A stretch of 64,000 nucleotides of DNA from NCBI GenBank assembly GCA_020698575.1, contig CM036242.1, forward strand, positions 5,803,254 to 5,867,253, written 5' to 3'. The stretch comes from Bostrychus sinensis. Taxonomy: Eukaryota; Chordata; Actinopteri; Gobiiformes; Eleotridae. Under the pieces are notes generated by a model. It worked only from the letters and a program-made list of their open reading frames with translations. It searched no databases and was not told the origin of the DNA. The translations under genes and the position numbers were made by a program. Positions 9,990 to 21,440 of this stretch are shown one piece after another; the first letter of the stretch is position 1, and each line of letters starts with the position of its first letter.

Positions 9990-10155
9990 ATCCAGCATTT
10001 CCATGTGGGCCCTATATGGGTCACATCTTAGTTCCAAATATGGGTCCTACATGGGTTTGTACACAGGTTCCATGTTGGGCCCAACATGTTCGCGCATATT
10101 CCCAATGTGTTCCTCTGTAGTGCCCCCTACAGTGCAATACTGTAAAAACAACACA
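9990..10155 (+). repeat. CATATGGG/GGGCCC repeat family, copy 1
   Basis: It contains CCATGTGGGCCCTATATGGG, TATGGGTCCTACATGGGT and CATGTTGGGCCCAACATG, short near-palindromic units built from CATATGGG and GGGCCC, followed by CCCAATGTGTTCCTCTG. Related copies lie at 11533, 21676 and 57440. No coding content and no clear duplication; it is probably part of an inverted-repeat DNA element. Confidence 0.65.
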
Positions 10156-10530
10156 TTATTTAAGTTTTAGAGTCCATAAGTCACAGTAACATGGCAGAGA
10201 AAGGGGTGCACGCTTTACTTTTTTAAAACATTAGAATGCTTTCATTCTTAGTTCAAGTTTTTTCTCTCTTGAAACATGCTCATCAGGTTTTGTGTGCAAG
10301 ATTAGTGTGACATCTGAATAGACCTCTAGGGCGCTCTCTTGCTGGTACATGTTTGATTTTGGTGCAGACAGAAGTAATGTGCTACTGTCGTGGACGCTCT
10401 CTCCGCCCAGTACACCGCCGGCGCAGCGGGGCGTGGTCCTGTACAGGTGAGGTGTGCCAGGAGGCAGCTTGGTCTAAATCTAAGGCGTAGTGTGGTGCAT
10501 AAGAAATCCCTCAATGAGCAGTGGTTTACT
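10156..10530. other. Unassigned sequence
   Basis: No feature recognised. A short GC-rich patch near 10400-10440 has no coding resemblance. Confidence 0.4.
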
Positions 10531-10533
10531 ATT

Positions 10534-10577
10534 ATTATTACTATCATTATTATTATTAGAAGAAGAAGAATGAGAAG
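10534..10577 (+). repeat. ATT/AGA microsatellite
   Basis: Imperfect ATT repeats with ATC/ACT interruptions pass directly into AGAAGAAGAA. Low-complexity repeat just before AT-flanked copy 2. Confidence 0.8.
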
Positions 10578-10605
10578 ATGAAAGGATGCAGCGTAGACGA
10601 CATAT

Positions 10606-11267
10606 AGGCCCTTTTCACGATGACGTCAGACAACTTCCGTTTTGAGACGATGGGATGTATCTTCATTTCCAGTGCTGCTGCTCGCCAGTATGGAATTTAC
10701 TCAGAGTCTTAAAAATTTGCCAAATATAAGGCTACATGATGTACAGAGATTTGCTGATGAATTAAAGTAAAGATTAGTTTGTAGTTTTGGCAGTAGATGT
10801 GAAAAGTCTATTATTTTGTCACAGACTGATCACTACAGCAGAGTCAGTGTTCGAGCACAGAGCTTTACTAAATGAAAATATACTGTAGTACTATCCAGTG
10901 GTATTTCCTGATAAGCAGATTGTCAAATATTCAGATAAACTCAGATCATGACATGATCTAACACTGTTTTATAGCGCAGCTCTATCACTTAGCCATGTTG
11001 CTAACGCTATCTAGCTACATAACAAAGCACTCACTTCATAATCCAAGTATCCTTCGTTGAAGAATTAATATCCTTTCGCATGTTTTGAACGTTTTGTGGG
11101 TTTTGTGTGGTATTCATTTGAAAATCGCTGTATATTGTGTAAACTTGTAAACGGCAATTTGAAAAAAGTCTGGGTGAATTTCTTATGGGAGAAGCGCGGC
11201 ACCGGAAATGAAGATACATCCCATCGTCTCAAAACGGAAGTTGTCTGACTTCACGTGAAAAGCGTCT
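10606..11267. mobile_element. AT-flanked DNA transposon, copy 2, 662 bp
   Basis: AT flanks both ends (10604-10605, 11268-11269). The left end AGGCCCTTTTCACGATGACG and right end (reverse complement AGACGCTTTTCACGTGAAGT) match copy 1. The left arm keeps the first exon only to about 10760, where the interior is deleted. The right arm keeps the exon relic, including an insertion near 11095 (TTTTGTGTGG) not seen in copy 1. The block from about 10862 to 11030 is shared almost exactly with copy 1 (2794-2962). Confidence 0.75.
11031..11219 (-). pseudogene. Right-arm first exon relic of AT-flanked copy 2
   Basis: Homologous to 2957-3145. In the ancestral frame it carries SHKKFTQTFFKLPFTSL and, after a short local insertion, ends with FFNEGYLDYE at a GTGAGT donor. 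The open 62-codon frame here is in a different, non-homologous frame. Confidence 0.45.
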
Positions 11268-11269
11268 AT

Positions 11270-11532
11270 CGAGCAGAGAGACACTAGAGTTCGCATGAAA
11301 CTCACCAGAAGCTGCAAGAGGTTGTTTTTTTGCCTTTCCTCTGCATAAAAGTATCCAATATCCAACACAGTTTACATCACAGCAGCGAGCCGTCCTCATC
11401 CAAATCTCTGAGGTCACAAACGAAGCGCTCATGTAGCCTGTCTGTGCGTAAATCCAGCTTTTAATATAACCTTTTTCCTTTTGGTAAAGAAGGGTTCAGA
11501 AGAGCAGGGTACAATCCAATACCACAAAAAAC
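11270..11532. other. Unassigned sequence
   Basis: No element boundaries or coding signals recognised. Confidence 0.35.
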
Positions 11533-11602
11533 CCCACATGGGACCCATATTTGGAGCAAAGGTGTGACCCATATAGGGCCCACATGGAAATGCTGGCTGG
11601 GC
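11533..11602 (-). repeat. CATATGGG/GGGCCC repeat family, copy 2
   Basis: CACATGGGACCCATATTTGG, then GTGACCCATATAGGGCCCAC and ATGGAAATGCTGGCTGGGCC. Inverted relative to copy 1 at 9990; a short fragment. Confidence 0.6.
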
Positions 11603-12119
11603 CCTGATTTAATCTTAAGTAATCTCTTCCACCTCTGTCTGAAGGAGAGTTCAACAACTGCTTTCTTTATTTAATAACTTCATAGTGAATCAAACATGAA
11701 CTTCAAACTGCTCTTCACTGTGCTCACACCCAGGAGCTCAGCTTGTTGCTCTGATAATCCTCCGTCACCACCGCTGTCTTTGATCAGGTTACATACATGT
11801 CAGTCTCCTGTGAGTGTGAACGGTCTCTTGAGGCGCGGCGATACAAGACAAACAGATCTATCGGTGTAATTGCCCTCCTCTGAGGCATCAACGCTCCTGA
11901 ACACCTCCTTCACTCATGAATTAATGAAGCTCACCTCTGCTGTTATTACACAGAAGTGTTCAGAGACAGACTGGCCCAAGTTTATTTGCAATTCAGATGT
12001 GAAAAGACCTGGGATGGATGTTTTTTTTCCCCCTGTAGTAGAGCTAATACATTCTTTCAACTGTGCACTTCAGAGCCACTGTTGGATCTGTGGAACACAC
12101 TTGGCTTCATCTGGATCTC
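11603..12119. other. Unassigned sequence
   Basis: Two overlapping short frames exist at 11870-12144 with no recognisable motif. I see no repeat boundary. Confidence 0.35.
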
Positions 12120-12358
12120 TGCATTAGAATACAGCCCTTTTTAGCTCAAAGACATCAGGTCATGTGTGGCATTGTTCATCAGTGTCATGGTACTGACACA
12201 TACTCAACCCAAAGTTAAATTTTACCCAATTTTCTGCTGTAAAAAGTTAGAAAAAAATTAGCTTTTACTCATTTTAAATTATTGTTTTTACCTGACACAG
12301 AGGGGTAATATCTATCCAAAAAAAATCAGTTCAAATTGCAAATTCTAACACTTGTGAT
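12120..12358 (+). mobile_element. ACTGAAAAG-family MITE, right half
   Basis: Core A (GACATCAGGTCATGTGTGGC at 12151, then GTGTCATGGTACTGACAC) is followed by the arm ending TTCAAATTGCAAATTCTAAC, matching the right arm at 16011-16222. The left half is missing. Confidence 0.65.
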
Positions 12359-12510
12359 TGCTTCTGACGCACACCGATTGTTGATGTGATAACAGTTTGG
12401 GGTGAGTCTGAGCATTTTCAAGTTGCTTACACTTCTCCAAGTCCTAAACATGTCTGTATAATGTATTTATTGACAATTTTATTAGTAAATGACCTTTGAT
12501 ATGATATTTT

Positions 12511-12837
12511 ACAGTGCAATGCCCTAAAAACAACACATTGGGGAGAGTCACATAAAAATGGTGAAAATAGGGGTCCAGTCTTTATATTTAATACTGAAAT
12601 TTTAACATTTTTGTAGTGAGAGCCACCTGACACGGAAGCTCTGACACAAGCTGCAAAGTCAAAGCAGCATTGATCTTGAACCACTGCTTTGGTATGGAAA
12701 AAGTCACGTGACCAATGACGTTTGAAGCATTAGGCTCATTCGAGATGAACTAGACTTGCGCAGTTTCGATCAGGGGGTTACATTTATATTATATTTTCCA
12801 TGCAGCCTTTAACATGTCTGTTGCTATAAAAAAATAA

Positions 12838-12871
<34 letters not shown>

Positions 12872-13190
12872 ATAATAAAATAATAATAATAAATAAATAA
12901 AAAAAAAGAAATGCCCTCTTCAAGCCCAGTCCCATTTAAGGCCCTGTCCACATCAGTCATGGTCCAACCAGATCTAACATGTCTCCTAAACTTAAAATTA
13001 CCAATGAGTGTGAAGAGTTTTTAAAAATTCTCTGAAATATCACATAAATGCAAAAGTAATTCTGCAAAATATACAAATATTTTAAATGTTTAAAACAATC
13101 AGACTGCACCCTTATTTCTGCCATGTTGACATAGCTTATGCTCTGTCATCAATGTGAACAATTTGTTGTTTTTACAGTATTGTACTACTT
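12511..13190. mobile_element. Probable MITE with imperfect inverted ends
   Basis: The left end reads ACAGTGCAATGCCCTAAAAAC and the right end, in reverse complement, GTACAATACTGTAAAAACAAC; both then continue with AACA(C/A)ATTG. A degenerate copy of core B (GTCCACATCAGTCATGGTCC) sits at 12946. An A-rich tract (12829-12905) lies inside. No exact duplication found. Confidence 0.45.
12829..12906 (+). repeat. A-rich low-complexity tract with AAT/AAAT repeats
   Basis: About 30 consecutive A's are followed by AATAATAATAAA-type repeats. It may be the degraded tail of a retroposon but no body can be identified. Confidence 0.9.
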
Positions 13191-13737
13191 TTACTGTAGT
13201 TTTTACAGTAAATTTCTGGCAACCACAGCTGCCAGTTTTGTATCATACATTTTGCAGTTGTATTTCTTCTACAGTGTGTCTCCAGCAGATCATGTTTGAG
13301 TGATATCTGAAGATTTTGCGATGCAATTGCAGAAATGCAATTGATCCATGCGTTCTTTTATTATTTCTTTTTTTACCACAATCTTCTCATAATCACATGA
13401 CGAGGGCAACACCCCAGTATGCTAGGCAGATTTTTTAATATGACAGTAGTAAACAACCCGTTTCTACTGCTGTGGCTGAACTTACCTTTCAGGCTCTGTG
13501 ATTGGATGCGCCAAGTTTTTTATTTTTTTTACCCTCAGTGCAATGCTGAGGTGTCACACCTTGGCAGTGAGCCGTTGTGGTCTCGCTCACCTCCCAGCCC
13601 ATCCCAGTGATACCCCTCGCCTGTAGGGGGAACTGTGTCAAAATTTCCTACAGAGAAACTAAAGAAGAAGACATCCTGCTCATCTGTTGGTCTGCACCAG
13701 ATTTGATTTTGCGTTTACATCTCCTCAGACGAACCAG
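13191..13737. other. Unassigned sequence
   Basis: No coding or repeat structure supported, apart from TTTTTACAGTAAA-type motifs near 13200 that resemble MITE ends. Confidence 0.35.
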
Positions 13738-13771
13738 ACTTTCACTTTCACTTTCACTTTCACTTTCACTT
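13738..13771 (+). repeat. (CTTTCA)n microsatellite
   Basis: About five perfect hexamer units of CTTTCA. Confidence 0.95.
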
Positions 13772-13803
13772 GTCTTTATGGTGAGCTGAGCCACACTGAA
13801 AAG

Positions 13804-14578
13804 CAGTGGTGGACAAAGTACTCAACTTCATTACTTGAGTAAAAGTATAGATCCTCCTGGTCAAATATTACTCCAATACAAATAAAAGTTGCTAAGTCAA
13901 AATTTTACTTGAGTTAATCTACTGGAGTATGTGCTTTCAAAAATACTTAAGTGCTTAAAAAATGTTCTCACATACATGTGTGAAATCTGAAAGTGTAGTC
14001 AAGAATTTTGGGTAAAATTTTTGCTACATTCAAGTCATAAATTTGCATATTCCTACCCTCTAAAGATGAGACGTCAGATCATTTTAGTGAGGAAATGTGG
14101 GGATCAGCTTTTAAAACCATAAAAGATCAGATTGTTCTAATTAAGGCTTAGTATTATGAACATTAATAAATTATGTTTAAATTGGTTTATTATAGAATCG
14201 TGTAAATAATGTTCAAAACAAAAACTAAACCACTTCAGGATTGTGTCCAGAGTTTCTTTTTATTTCCTGAGAGTTGAGAGATATGTGTTAATTTACTTTC
14301 CAAAACGTCTTAAAAGTATAAATTACAATTAGTAAAAGATTATCTTTAGGGAGTAAGTCAATTGTCTTTCGGTTTTAAGACAATTTCTCTGCAGAAGTTA
14401 CTTTTGCTTTTTTAGAAATTAAGTAAAATAAAAAGTATTATACTATACTGTATTTATCGTTTAGATGTAGTGGAGTAAAAGTAGTAAGTTATGCCTAAAA
14501 ATAATGCTCCAGTGAAGTGGAGATTCTCAAAAACTATACTTGAGAAGAGTAAATTTACTTTGTTACTGTCCACTTCTG
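13804..14578. mobile_element. hAT MITE, 775 bp
   Basis: The ends read CAGTGGTGGACAAAGTACTC and, in reverse complement, CAGAAGTGGACAGTAACAAA. The flanking octamers CTGAAAAG and CTAAAAAG match at 7 of 8 positions, as expected for an old 8-bp hAT duplication. The subterminal ACTTGAGTAAAAGTA repeats are typical of the common fish CAGTGGTGG hAT MITEs. No transposase sequence inside. Confidence 0.85.
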
Positions 14579-15165
14579 CTAAAAAGAGATGAATTTCCCA
14601 TCGTTACACAGCACTGAGGGCAAAAGCAAACGTGCCCTTTACCTTGACCTAACAGAATCTGTGCTCGTAGAGAGTACACTTGCTTTCAGAGGCAAAGGTC
14701 ACAGCTATTTTCATTTTTGTATTTTTTTCCTAACTCTTCTGCCTGCAGTTTTAATGGAACTCTCCACCTCCTCCAGTGAAGAGCTGTAAGAGGAGGAAAA
14801 GCTCATCGATCCGGGAGCAGCAGGGATCGGGCCGAGCTTTTCCACAGCACATTTGAGTTTATGAGGCCGGCCTCAGGGCAGCGGGTGAGGAACTGACTCA
14901 GGTGAGGAGAGTTTGATGAGGAGGTCTCACACTGCACAGAGAGCGCAGTTCGTCAGTGTGAGGACAGCCCTGATCTGAGGCGTTCACTGCTGATCCCACA
15001 GGTGAGCTCTGAAAGGAAAGAGAGGCCAAGAAGAAGAAATATACAGCTCTGAACTCAGAAGTTTAAGGTAAGCTGTAACATTGGTTTGATTTATTGCATT
15101 ATATGGAAGCCTATAATTCTGCCTTTCTGTTGATCAGTGGCATCATGAGAAGTCAAGTAAAGTTG
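14579..15165 (+). other. Possible 5' untranslated exon region (weak)
   Basis: A less AT-rich stretch contains two good splice-donor contexts, CCCACAG|GTGAGCTC at 15001/15002 and TTTAAG|GTAAGCTG at 15067/15068, with purine-rich sequence upstream. No start codon with a following coding frame is visible. This could be a host 5' exon or chance. Confidence 0.2.
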
Positions 15166-15240
15166 TTAACCCTTATGCTCCCCTGTGTACACCTTTCTAC
15201 ATTTAGCATTTGCTTTTTTTTTTTAATTTGGTGATCATTT

Positions 15241-16445
15241 GACCCACACTGAAAAGACAAAGTGTTAGAATTTGCAATTTGAACAGATTTTTTTGGATAG
15301 ATATTAGCCCTCTGTGTCAGGTAAAAAACAATCATTTAAAATGGGTAAAAGCTATATTTTTTTCTAATACTTTTTACAGCAGAAAATTGGGTAAAATTTA
15401 TCTGTAGGTTGTGAGTTTGTGTCAGCACCATGACACTGGTGAACAATGCCACACATGACCTGATGTCTTTGAGATAAAAAGCGCTGCATTCTAATGCACT
15501 CACTCCCATCCCTTAATGGGCAGGGATTCAAACAGTTTCTTCAATGTCACTTCACATTGCTGGAAAAATGATGAAGGATCTTTTATAAATAATAATTTAT
15601 TAAAATAACAAATGTAGAGTCATTTAAAGTAAATGATTAAAAAAAACTTTCGACTGTAGTTAAACTTCAGTTATAACATGGTCCTGTCCACACCAATCAT
15701 GGTGCAACCATGACTCAGAAACAGTGACTCCTGTGTTAAGTGGAAATGTATTCTCTTTAAAATAAAAACATTTCTTTAAACTACTTTATTTTTGCACCAT
15801 GTTATATATTGTAGCTTAAGTACAGGGTTAGCCCTTCTTTATTTAGCTCCCAAAAAAACAAACCCTTTCAATACTAGTTTTTGTTTCCCAACAGAAATGC
15901 AATGATCAAATACTCTTTTTGAAGTCCCAATCACAAAAGTGAAGTTTCTACCCATTGCCCATTAAATGATGGGAGTGAGTGCATTAGAATGCGGTGCTTT
16001 TTTTCTCAAAGACATCAGGTCATGTGTGGCATTGTTCACCAGTGTCATGGTGCTGACACAGACTCACAACCCACAGATAAATTTTACCCAATTTTCTGCT
16101 GTAAAAAGTGTTAGAAAAAAATGATAGCTTTTACCCATTTTAAATGATTGTTTTTTACCTGACACAGAGAGGTAATATCTATCCAAAAAAATCTGTTCAA
16201 ATTGCAAATTTTTCTTTTCAGTACAGCAACTTGAGAGTAGCCGGTTCAAATTTCACCCGGAGTGCATACTGTTGTTGTGTCCCTGGGCAAGACACTTCAC
16301 CCACACTGCCTATTCCAGTCATAGTATGTGGCTGGTTGCGACAGGAAGGGCATCTGGCATAAAAACCTGCCAAATCACCACTGGTTTGCTGCGGCAACCC
16401 TAAATACGTAAGAAGCCAAAAAAAAACAAAAAAAAAAAAAAACAT
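15241..16445 (+). mobile_element. tRNA-type SINE interrupted by a MITE
   Basis: The 14-mer TTTGGTGATCATTT flanks it exactly (15227-15240, 16446-16459), a retroposon-like duplication. After the MITE the SINE continues with TAGCCGGTTCAAATTTCACC, where GGTTCAAAT fits a Pol III B box; then TGTCCCTGGGCAAGACACTT and GGAAGGGCATCTGGCATAAA, sequences common to fish SINEs; and it ends in an A-rich tail (16420-16442). Only a few bases of the 5' head remain before the MITE, so the A box is lost. Confidence 0.7.
15248..16222. mobile_element. ACTGAAAAG-family MITE, complete, 975 bp
   Basis: The ends are ACTGAAAAG and CTTTTCAGT, with inverted arms of about 220 bp (AATTTGCAATTTGAACAGAT on the left mirrored at 16188-16207). 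Core A is present in both arms (15421-15467 inverted, 16011-16059 direct) and core B in the centre (15685-15720). It is the best complete member of this family in the window. It sits inside the SINE. No coding sequence. Confidence 0.8.
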
Positions 16446-17155
16446 TTTGGTGATCATTTTGGCTGTTTTTCTGCAATAATACATTTTTGCAGAAAATGTT
16501 TTTAGCCAATTTTTTTTTTAAATCCAATGTTTTTTAGTCTCCCATGTCATTCATACTCTGTTTATGAATTTTGCAGCCTTTCGTGACCCTTGAGTACAAA
16601 AATGTACATGCTCAAAAACTGCTATAGAATCATCATGCAGCAATATTTTATTCTGCTTTTTTTTTAACTACTTAAAATCTGGTCAAAACTACAAAACATT
16701 AAGTTATTTTATGGATTTGAACCCTTTAAATGCCAGTTTCATTATATGAATTTTAAAATATGTATTTCAAATAAAAACAAAAACAGAATTATTTTCAAAA
16801 TAATAAATAATAGAGAGATGGGGCTTGGTGGTGATTAAAGTCTTGGATGTGTCAAAGATGAGCCCCAAAATTGATTTGACTGCATTAGTATTTTTTATGT
16901 AGTGGCAGAAACTTTCTTGCAAAATCTTAGTAGTAAAAATAGCCCCATTCACTTTCATTAAAAACTTGTTTTTTAAAGGTCCACTGGCATTCCAGTATAA
17001 AATGATTAATTCTACAATGCCAGCATTTCATTTTGAAAAAAAAAGCTGAAAAAAATATTGACATATGATGATTTTATAGCAGTTTTTGAATGTATACTTT
17101 TTTGTACTCGAAAGTCACGAAAGACTGCAAAATGTGAGGGGAGCACAAAGGTTAA

Positions 17156-18340
17156 TGGACACTGTTTGTAGGGTTTATAACCATGCACCTTCTTATTGTA
17201 ATCATATTTTTTCATATATAGATTGTTCCCAGAGTCGTACTGCTTACAGATGAGCACCTGAAGACTTATTTGCCGTCCTGTGGAAACAAACTGGCAGTGC
17301 TGGGATATTGTAGGAGGAAGGACAATCCAAAACATCTAAAAATAAAACTATTTTTTTGTGACTGCCTCTAAATTACAGAAGGATGAAGATGCCAAAGCCA
17401 CCCCGCGTCAGCAGGCAGTGAAAGCAGCCAAAGAATAATAAGAGGAGTATGAGGAAGTAGAACTGGGACAGATGTTGACTGAGCATTCAATAAAGTTTTT
17501 TTATATTTGTGATTTTGATTTGTTGATTTAAAGGATTACCAGGAACAATCAACAATTTTGAGTCTAGAGATGTTTTAACAACTAAAAGCTTAGAAACAAA
17601 CAGAAAAAAAGCCATGGAACAACAAGAAAAAGCATGATAAATACAAGTGCGTGCTTCTTTGTTTTCTGCCAGCCGTCCACCTGCTGCAGCCTTGGAGTCC
17701 ATCGATTTGTGTTGGAGAGAAAACAGAATGTATCTTCATTTTCTTTTACGCAGGGATCAGTTCTCTCCTCTGAATGTGAGAGTGCATGGTTGTCTGTCTG
17801 AGTATGTCTCTGTGTCAGCCCTGTGACAAGCTGGCCATTGTCCAGTGTGTACCCTGCCTCAGGCCCGTAGTTGATAGAAGATGAATCGAAATAGCCAGTT
17901 GCATGTTGCTATTGGAGCATATAGCGACCCACCCGGAGGCAGCGTTGACTCTTAGTTCATGCAGCATTTTTTATGCTTTCTTCTGTTGTCTTAGCTTCCT
18001 CAGCCATGGCTATGTTGTATTTCATCAACAGCTATAACATGGCTAAAGCTGAGAACAGGACATGTATTTTTCACTTTTAATCATGTATATATGCTAACAC
18101 ATGCTGCTGAGTTCTATACATGACCTCAGTAGTGTCTGGCTCCATCAGTCTTTGTCTCGAACCACACTCCTCTCTGTTCTGCATTATCTCCTGTGAACAT
18201 GTGCTTTCTCAGAGGAAAAGACAGAGCTACCTCTCCAGCAGTCACAGATAAGGCTGACATGTGTCATAAACCTGGAAATAGGTGTTTTATTGTTCAAGCA
18301 TATCAGAGCTGTATGTGCCAGTAAAGTAACCCCAGTGTTT
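17156..18340. other. Unassigned sequence
   Basis: No recognisable element or exon. Short frames at 17012-17702 have no motif. Confidence 0.4.
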
Positions 18341-18347
18341 CCAGGTT

Positions 18348-18615
18348 TGTCAGTCCACACCACGTTATTCCAAAATGAATCTGGCTTTGTCTAAATGAGC
18401 TTTTGCCTTCGTGACTCTGTTTGTGGCGTGGCATCTCCCTCCCATACAGCTGTTCTGAATTGGTGACCCATGTACAGAAACATCTGCAGCAGGATGATGT
18501 TGTAGGTTTTTGGAGGTGATCTGTGGGTTTTGTCTTTAACCATTCTCACCGTTCCTCTGCCACATCTGGCCTTAACATCAACTTTACATGCGTCCTTCCA
18601 TTTCCTGATTACCAC
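18348..18615 (-). pseudogene. Tc1-like transposase relic (HTH region to first catalytic Asp)
   Basis: The minus strand reads VIRKWKDACKVDVKARCGRG, the helix-turn-helix end and basic GRP-like linker of Tc1 transposases. It continues, after frameshifts, to AHLDKA and FWNNVVWTD, the conserved block carrying the first D of the DD34E triad. At least two frame changes are needed to connect them. The second D and the E are absent. The relic has no terminal repeats that I can pair. Confidence 0.6.
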
Positions 18616-18677
18616 CTTAAATACCTTTTCTTATTACTGAATGCACCTGTCTATGAAGTTCAAGGCTTAACTAACTA

Positions 18678-19170
18678 CACTGTAAAAAAAAATCTGTAAA
18701 TTTTACAGTAAAAAATTGGCAGCTGTGGTTGCCAGAATTCTACCGTAAAAATTACAAGAGGCCTTTATTTCATTTTACAGTATAATATTATCACAAATGT
18801 TTTTACAGTTTTTGACTTGAGTTTTTATTATTATTTTCTGTAAAATTAAGTTATTAATCTTTCAAAAAATAGATTAACTGTATATTTTACAGTTTGCGGC
18901 TTACATTTTAATCAACATTTACTATAAAATTTAAAGTTATCTTTTAAAAAGGTGTTACACTGTAATAAACACTGGACTCAATTTTTTTAACAGTGCTATA
19001 CTGTATACATTACAAAAAATAAAACTAAAAAATACAATTTTGCCTTATTTTTAATATTACAGTTAATTACTGTAACCAAAACAGTATTTTACCGATATAT
19101 CAATTACGGTCTTTTACTGTTGAGATTTTACAGATTTTTACCATGAAATCTACAGATATTTTTTACAGTG
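18678..19170. mobile_element. CACTG-family MITE, 493 bp
   Basis: TA flanks both ends (18676-18677, 19171-19172). The left end is CACTGTAAAAAAAAATCTGT and the right end mirrors it (ATTTTTTACAGTG). The interior is rich in TTTTACAG/CTGTAAAA motifs and lacks cores A and B, so it is a separate subfamily. Confidence 0.75.
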
Positions 19171-19199
19171 TAATCTAACAAGTTTTGTGTCCAATCCAT

Positions 19200-19430
19200 T
19201 TTGAGAAGTTACCCAAACAATTGCACAGACATTTTTTTTTTCATATTTCATTTAATTTCATCCACCAAAACACTGCTACACTAAAAACTGTTGTTAGGAA
19301 AAAAACCTTGAACTCAGATGTCACTAGAAAATGAATGACATACCTCTGTGATCTTTTTTCATGAAGACAGAGTGAAGTATTATGCAACCTCAGAGGGGTG
19401 CCCAAACTTTTACATAGGACTGTATGTTGT
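19200..19430. mobile_element. Possible Tc1/mariner-type end fragment
   Basis: Ends with GGGGTGCCCAAACTTTTACA followed by TAGGACTGTA, resembling a common vertebrate mariner-type terminus (CAGT...AAAAGTTTGGGCACCCC). The partner end is not visible. Confidence 0.35.
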
Positions 19431-19505
19431 GAGACTACAGGTAACTGTGCTTTGACTGTAATTAGTGGCATATTACAGTTAACTATTGTTGATGTGTGAC
19501 TGGTA

Positions 19506-20081
19506 CTGTATTTTCCGCACTATAAGGCACCTAAAAGCCTTTAATTTTCTCAAAAATCGACAGTGCGCCTTATAATCCGATGCGCCTTATATATGGATCA
19601 GTGTTGGTTAATTATGGCTACTGTATTCAGTGGGCATCGCCGAAGTGACAGTGGTAAAAACGGTAAAGGGGAATTCCAGTCCCAGCTGTTCATGTGTGCC
19701 ATAGGCGTGTTTATGGATCCTGCCGCAAAAGAACAAGGAGGCGCGGCCTTTGCTCCATCTCAGTAGAAGAGTTGCGACATTGAGGGGACAGAAAACTGAG
19801 CGCTCGAATGCTGTTCATGTAGCTTTGAACTGTGACAAATGGAGTTGGAAATACATTGTTTTCAACGAGGGAGTTGTAAGAACGCTGGTTTGTATTCTAT
19901 TAATAAAGTTTGACTGACTGACTTATCTGACTGTTTTATTGACATTCCCTTTAGCGCAGTGCCATCTAGTGGATGCGCCTTATAATGCGGTGCGCCCTAT
20001 ATATGAAAACAGTTTTAAAATAGGCCATTCATTGAAGGTGCGCCTTATAATCCGATGCGCCTTATAGTGCGGAAAATACGG
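19506..20081 (+). mobile_element. TA-flanked pogo/Tc1-mariner-type MITE, copy 2
   Basis: Ends CTGTATTTTCCGCACTATAA and (reverse complement) CCGTATTTTCCGCACTATAA. TA precedes it; the right TA has mutated to AA. It contains the near-end segment absent from copy 1 (GTGCGCCCTATATATGAAAA). Confidence 0.8.
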
Positions 20082-20394
20082 AAAACACATAGTGGCTGGT
20101 TGTGAGCAGAGAGAAGAGCAAGATTTTTCAAGTTTTATTGTGTCCATCCACACTCTAACAGTTAAGATAATCATTATTTAGCTACAAAATAAGCATGATA
20201 ATTAACTTAGTACTTAATCTACCATGGTATTAGCCATATATTGTTGCATTAACTTTACCGAGGGAAATTCATAGCTAGAGAATGAACCATCGTTTTTCGA
20301 CAAAGCCTTAAGCAATAATAAAATACAACCGTGGTATTTTTTTTAAACAGGACCAACTTAAAATTTGTTTCCCATGTGAGCAGACTTTTTAAGA
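20082..20394. other. Unassigned sequence
   Basis: Nothing recognised. Confidence 0.35.
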
Positions 20395-20692
20395 CAGTAA
20401 ACAAGGCCCCAGGTTCAATTCCCAGACTGTGTGGGGTTTGCATGTTCTCCCCGTGTCTGGTTGGGTTTCTTCCATCAACCACAAAACATGCACAATAGAC
20501 TGAAACCTCCAGCTAGGTTCTCCTGACCAGGATCCTGGCTCAAGATCTGGAGAAGGGTCCCCTGTCCCTGCACCGCAGCTGCCCACTGCTCCTGACAGGT
20601 TTCCCAGCAGCATTGAGGGATGGGTCAAATGCAGAGAACAAATTTCCCCTATAGGGATCAATAAAGTACAATAAATAAATAAATAAAATCTC
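20395..20692 (+). mobile_element. tRNA-derived SINE
   Basis: Starts near CCCCAGGTTCAATTCCCAGA, where GGTTCAATTCCC matches a Pol III B box, then GGGGTTTGCATGTTCTCCCC, a body shared by fish SINEs. The 3' part TTTCCCCTATAGGGATCAAT followed by AAAGTA and an (AATA)n tail resembles LINE tails, from which it would borrow reverse transcriptase. The A-box part is missing or degraded. Confidence 0.7.
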
Positions 20693-20894
20693 TCACCTAA
20701 AATGCTCATTTAGTGATGCCGCCAGAGAATCCTGTGACTTTTTATGCTGCGAAACAGCTTTACATCTGTTTCTTTTATCCAACACATAGAAATAATTCCC
20801 ACATCTTCGCCACGCGTACGCACACTCCCGCCGTGCCTCCCTAGACTCTACACTGAAAAAAATGTGGATTGACATTTACTTAAAGTTCTAAAGT

Positions 20895-21440
20895 TCATTT
20901 TAGAATTGATTTCAAGATTTTATTGTTTGTTTTTAAAGCATTGAATGGTTTGGCCCCACAGTACATTACTGACCTTATACAAATTTACACTCTGGCGCGT
21001 TCTCTGAGGTCTGAGAGCCAGCTCCAGCTCGTGGTCCCTAGGACGAGACTTAAAACCAGGGGGGACCAGGCCTTCTCTGTTGCTGGCCCCAAACTATGGA
21101 ACACTCTGCCCCCACATCAGAGCGGCCCCCACAGTGGAATGTTTTAAGTCTTGTCTTAAGACTCATTTTTATTCTCTGGCTTTTAACTCGACGTGAATTG
21201 TGTGGTCCTCTGTTGTCTTTTATTGTGTTTTATTGTTTTGTTTTTATTATTTAATTCTTGGCATTTATTTATTGTTATTTTATTGTATTACTTTTATTTG
21301 GTTTTACTGGTTCTTATTATTTAATGGGGACTGGTGGAGCTGAATGGAGTAATTTATTGTTATTTAGTGTTCTATGTGCAGCACTTTGGAAACTGTTTTG
21401 TTTGTAAAATGTGCTACAAATAAAGTGGATTGGATTGGAT
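20895..21440 (+). pseudogene. L2/Maui-like LINE C-terminus and 3' UTR
   Basis: The frame reads HFRIDFKILLFVFKALNGLA, then PQYITDLI, ARSLRSESQLQLVVPRTRL and FSVAGPKLWNTLP. This is the conserved C-terminal segment of L2-clade LINE proteins. The protein ends near 21147. The 3' region ends CAGCACTTTGGAAAC ... ACAAATAAAGTGGATTGGAT, the L2-type short-repeat tail. The 5' part is truncated. Confidence 0.85.

Larger units (their letters stand above)
15170..17151. mobile_element. TTAA-flanked element (piggyBac-type ends), 1982 bp including nested insertions
   Basis: TTAA flanks both sides (15166-15169, 17152-17155). The ends read CCCTTATGCTCCCCTG and, in reverse complement, CCTTTGTGCTCCCCTC. Ends beginning CCC/CCT next to TTAA are characteristic of piggyBac-like transposons. 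A SINE with a further MITE inside interrupts it at 15241-16445; without these the element is about 0.76 kb. No transposase frame is present. Confidence 0.75.
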
